Shown here piece after piece: positions 7,001 through 7,782 of a stretch of DNA of 7,782 nt. This stretch comes from Sulfurimonas sp. (GTDB lineage: Bacteria > Campylobacterota > Campylobacteria > Campylobacterales > Sulfurimonadaceae): contig JAMORM010000064.1 of assembly GCA_027063585.1 (NCBI GenBank), positions 1-7,782 of the forward strand, given 5' to 3'. The notes below the pieces were generated by a model. It searched no databases, had not been told where the DNA came from, and worked only from the letters and a program-made list of their open reading frames with translations. Every line of letters begins with the position of its first letter. Position 1 is the first letter of the stretch. The position numbers and the translations under genes were made by a program.

Positions 7001-7591
7001 TTATTCGCCAACACCCTCACCAAATATCTCTTTTTCGATAATATCACAAATAATATGCCCTATTAATATATGAGACTCTTGGATTCTTGGTGTTGAATTT
7101 GAAGGAACTATCAGTGCTATATCTGCCATTTTTGCCATTTCTCCACCGTCACGACCGGTAAGCGCAACCGTCATAATATTTTTTTTCTTTGCAGATTCAA
7201 AAGCTTTAATAATATTCAGCGAATTTCCCGATGTAGAAATACCGATAAAGATATCACCTTCTTGCCCCATTCCTTCAAGCTGACGAGAAAAGACCTGATC
7301 ATACCCATAATCATTTCCTATTGCCGTAAGATTTGAAGTGTCGGTGGTAAGCGATAAAGAGGGGATCGACGGTCTATCAAAACCATATCTTCCAACTAAT
7401 TCAGCAGCAATATGCTGTGCATCAGCAGCACTTCCGCCATTTCCTGCAAGTATTGTTTTTTTATCTGTACGATATAAATCAACACATTTTTGTGCTACTG
7501 CTTCTATTTTATTTAATAAATCTTCATTCTCATAAATTGCTTGTTTTGTTTCATACGATTTTTTAATCTGATCTTTTATATATTTTTTCAT
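7001..7591 (-). CDS. gmhA: Sedoheptulose 7-phosphate isomerase GmhA
   Basis: This enzyme opens the ADP-heptose pathway by turning sedoheptulose 7-phosphate into D-glycero-D-manno-heptose 7-phosphate in the cytoplasm. It is a single SIS (sugar isomerase) domain of 196 residues, the usual length. Visible motifs are the phosphate-binding GNGGSAADAQHIAAEL (50-65), SLTTDTSNLTAIGND (80-94), GISTSGNS (117-124) and the ending RIQESHILIGH (169-179). By comparison with E. coli GmhA, H60, E64, Q171 and H179 are the expected zinc ligands and catalytic residues. The start has an AGGA 6 bases upstream. It is the first gene of the gmhA-gmhB-asparaginase-ccoI-ccoS run and is followed by gmhB after 3 bases. 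The only upstream feature is the end of an rRNA operon on the same strand, about 107 bases away, so its promoter is either in that AT-rich spacer or the rRNA operon itself. Confidence 0.96.
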   Translation of the reverse strand: MKKYIKDQIKKSYETKQAIYENEDLLNKIEAVAQKCVDLYRTDKKTILAGNGGSAADAQHIAAELVGRYGFDRPSIPSLSLTTDTSNLTAIGNDYGYDQVFSRQLEGMGQEGDIFIGISTSGNSLNIIKAFESAKKKNIMTVALTGRDGGEMAKMADIALIVPSNSTPRIQESHILIGHIICDIIEKEIFGEGVGE

Positions 7592-7621
7592 ATATCATCC
7601 TAAAATTATATATAAAATAAT

Positions 7622-7627
7622 ATCATA
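7622..7627 (-). promoter_or_regulatory. Candidate -10 element for the gmhA operon
   Basis: TATGAT on the minus strand, about 30 bases before the gmhA ATG and inside the spacer to the 5S gene. A closer TATAAT (7605-7610) would leave almost no leader before the AGGA and is less likely. The spacer is so AT-rich that chance matches are expected, and no -35 element is convincing. It is listed because the operon needs a promoter unless it relies on rRNA read-through. Confidence 0.25.
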
Positions 7628-7698
7628 GAATTACTTAGTAAAAGGTAGATTAGGTAAATAAAATTTAAAAATTAGAGTAAAAATAAAAGAAACTGATC

Positions 7699-7782
7699 AA
7701 CTAGGCAGCGACCTACATTTCCACAAGTGAAACCTGCAGTATTATCAGCGATGAGAGGCTTAGCTTCTGGGTTCGGAATGGA
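7699..7782 (-). rRNA. rrf: 5S ribosomal RNA, 3' part, cut by window edge
   Basis: On the minus strand this stretch carries the conserved 5S core: CCATTCCGAACCCAGAAG (loop C region), then CTAAGCCTCTCATCGCTGA, and near the end AATGTAGGTCGCTGCCTAG, whose last part is the 3' strand of helix I. About 84 of the usual 115-120 bases are present; the 5' part is outside the window. The 3' end is placed at about 7699 by the expected helix I length and may be off by a few bases. A T-rich tail follows (7673-7692, containing CTTTTATTTTTA), but I see no clear separate terminator hairpin. A 5S gene here implies that 23S and 16S genes lie beyond the window on the same strand. Confidence 0.93.

Noticed and set aside
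7673..7700. Intrinsic terminator of the rRNA operon
   Set aside because: The tail is T-rich, but the only symmetry seen is a short TGATCA palindrome without a proper stem-loop, so I do not call it.
1..7782. Mobile element, CRISPR array, toxin-antitoxin, defence system or tRNA
   Set aside because: No transposase or integrase motifs, terminal repeats, regular direct repeats or tRNA-like folds were seen; nearly every base is in a recognised housekeeping gene.

Overview
The window looks like chromosomal DNA from a low-GC member of the Campylobacterota (Sulfurimonas-like). This is an inference from AT-rich coding, tight same-strand operons, the CcoI/CcoS and small cytochrome c553 types, and the style of the HldD/HldE proteins; no search was run. 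The window is almost fully coding. All genes lie on the minus strand except one small cytochrome c gene.

Reading in the direction of minus-strand transcription (high to low coordinates): the window begins inside a 5S rRNA gene (7699-7782, 3' part only), so an rRNA operon ends here. About 107 bases of AT-rich spacer follow. Then comes a compact five-gene run: gmhA (7001-7591), gmhB (6485-6997), a short single-domain asparaginase-like gene (5998-6483), ccoI (3615-6014) and ccoS (3369-3611). Gaps are 3, 1 and 3 bases, and the asparaginase-like gene overlaps ccoI, so this is very probably one transcript. A lone plus-strand gene for a periplasmic c553-type cytochrome (3037-3324) faces ccoS across a hairpin. 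Divergent from it is a second minus-strand run: hldD (1917-2924), hldE (486-1916) and a YfaZ-like outer-membrane protein gene cut by the window edge (1-492).

Two themes are interleaved. GmhA, HldE, GmhB and HldD are the four enzymes that turn sedoheptulose 7-phosphate into ADP-L-glycero-beta-D-manno-heptose, the heptose donor for the LPS/LOS inner core. CcoI and CcoS are the copper-transporting P-type ATPase and the small membrane factor for assembly of cbb3-type cytochrome c oxidase, and the small cytochrome c may be an electron carrier in the same respiratory chain. The respiratory block sits between gmhB and hldD and splits an otherwise complete heptose cassette. The YfaZ-like protein fits the cell-envelope theme.

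I see no mobile element, CRISPR array, defence system or clearly new multi-gene system. The points most worth a second look are the split heptose pathway, the one-domain asparaginase-like protein inside the operon, the TTG start of ccoI, the hairpin downstream of the cytochrome gene with its T-run on the unexpected side, the symmetric -10 element between cytochrome c and hldD, and the position of gmhA directly behind the rRNA operon.
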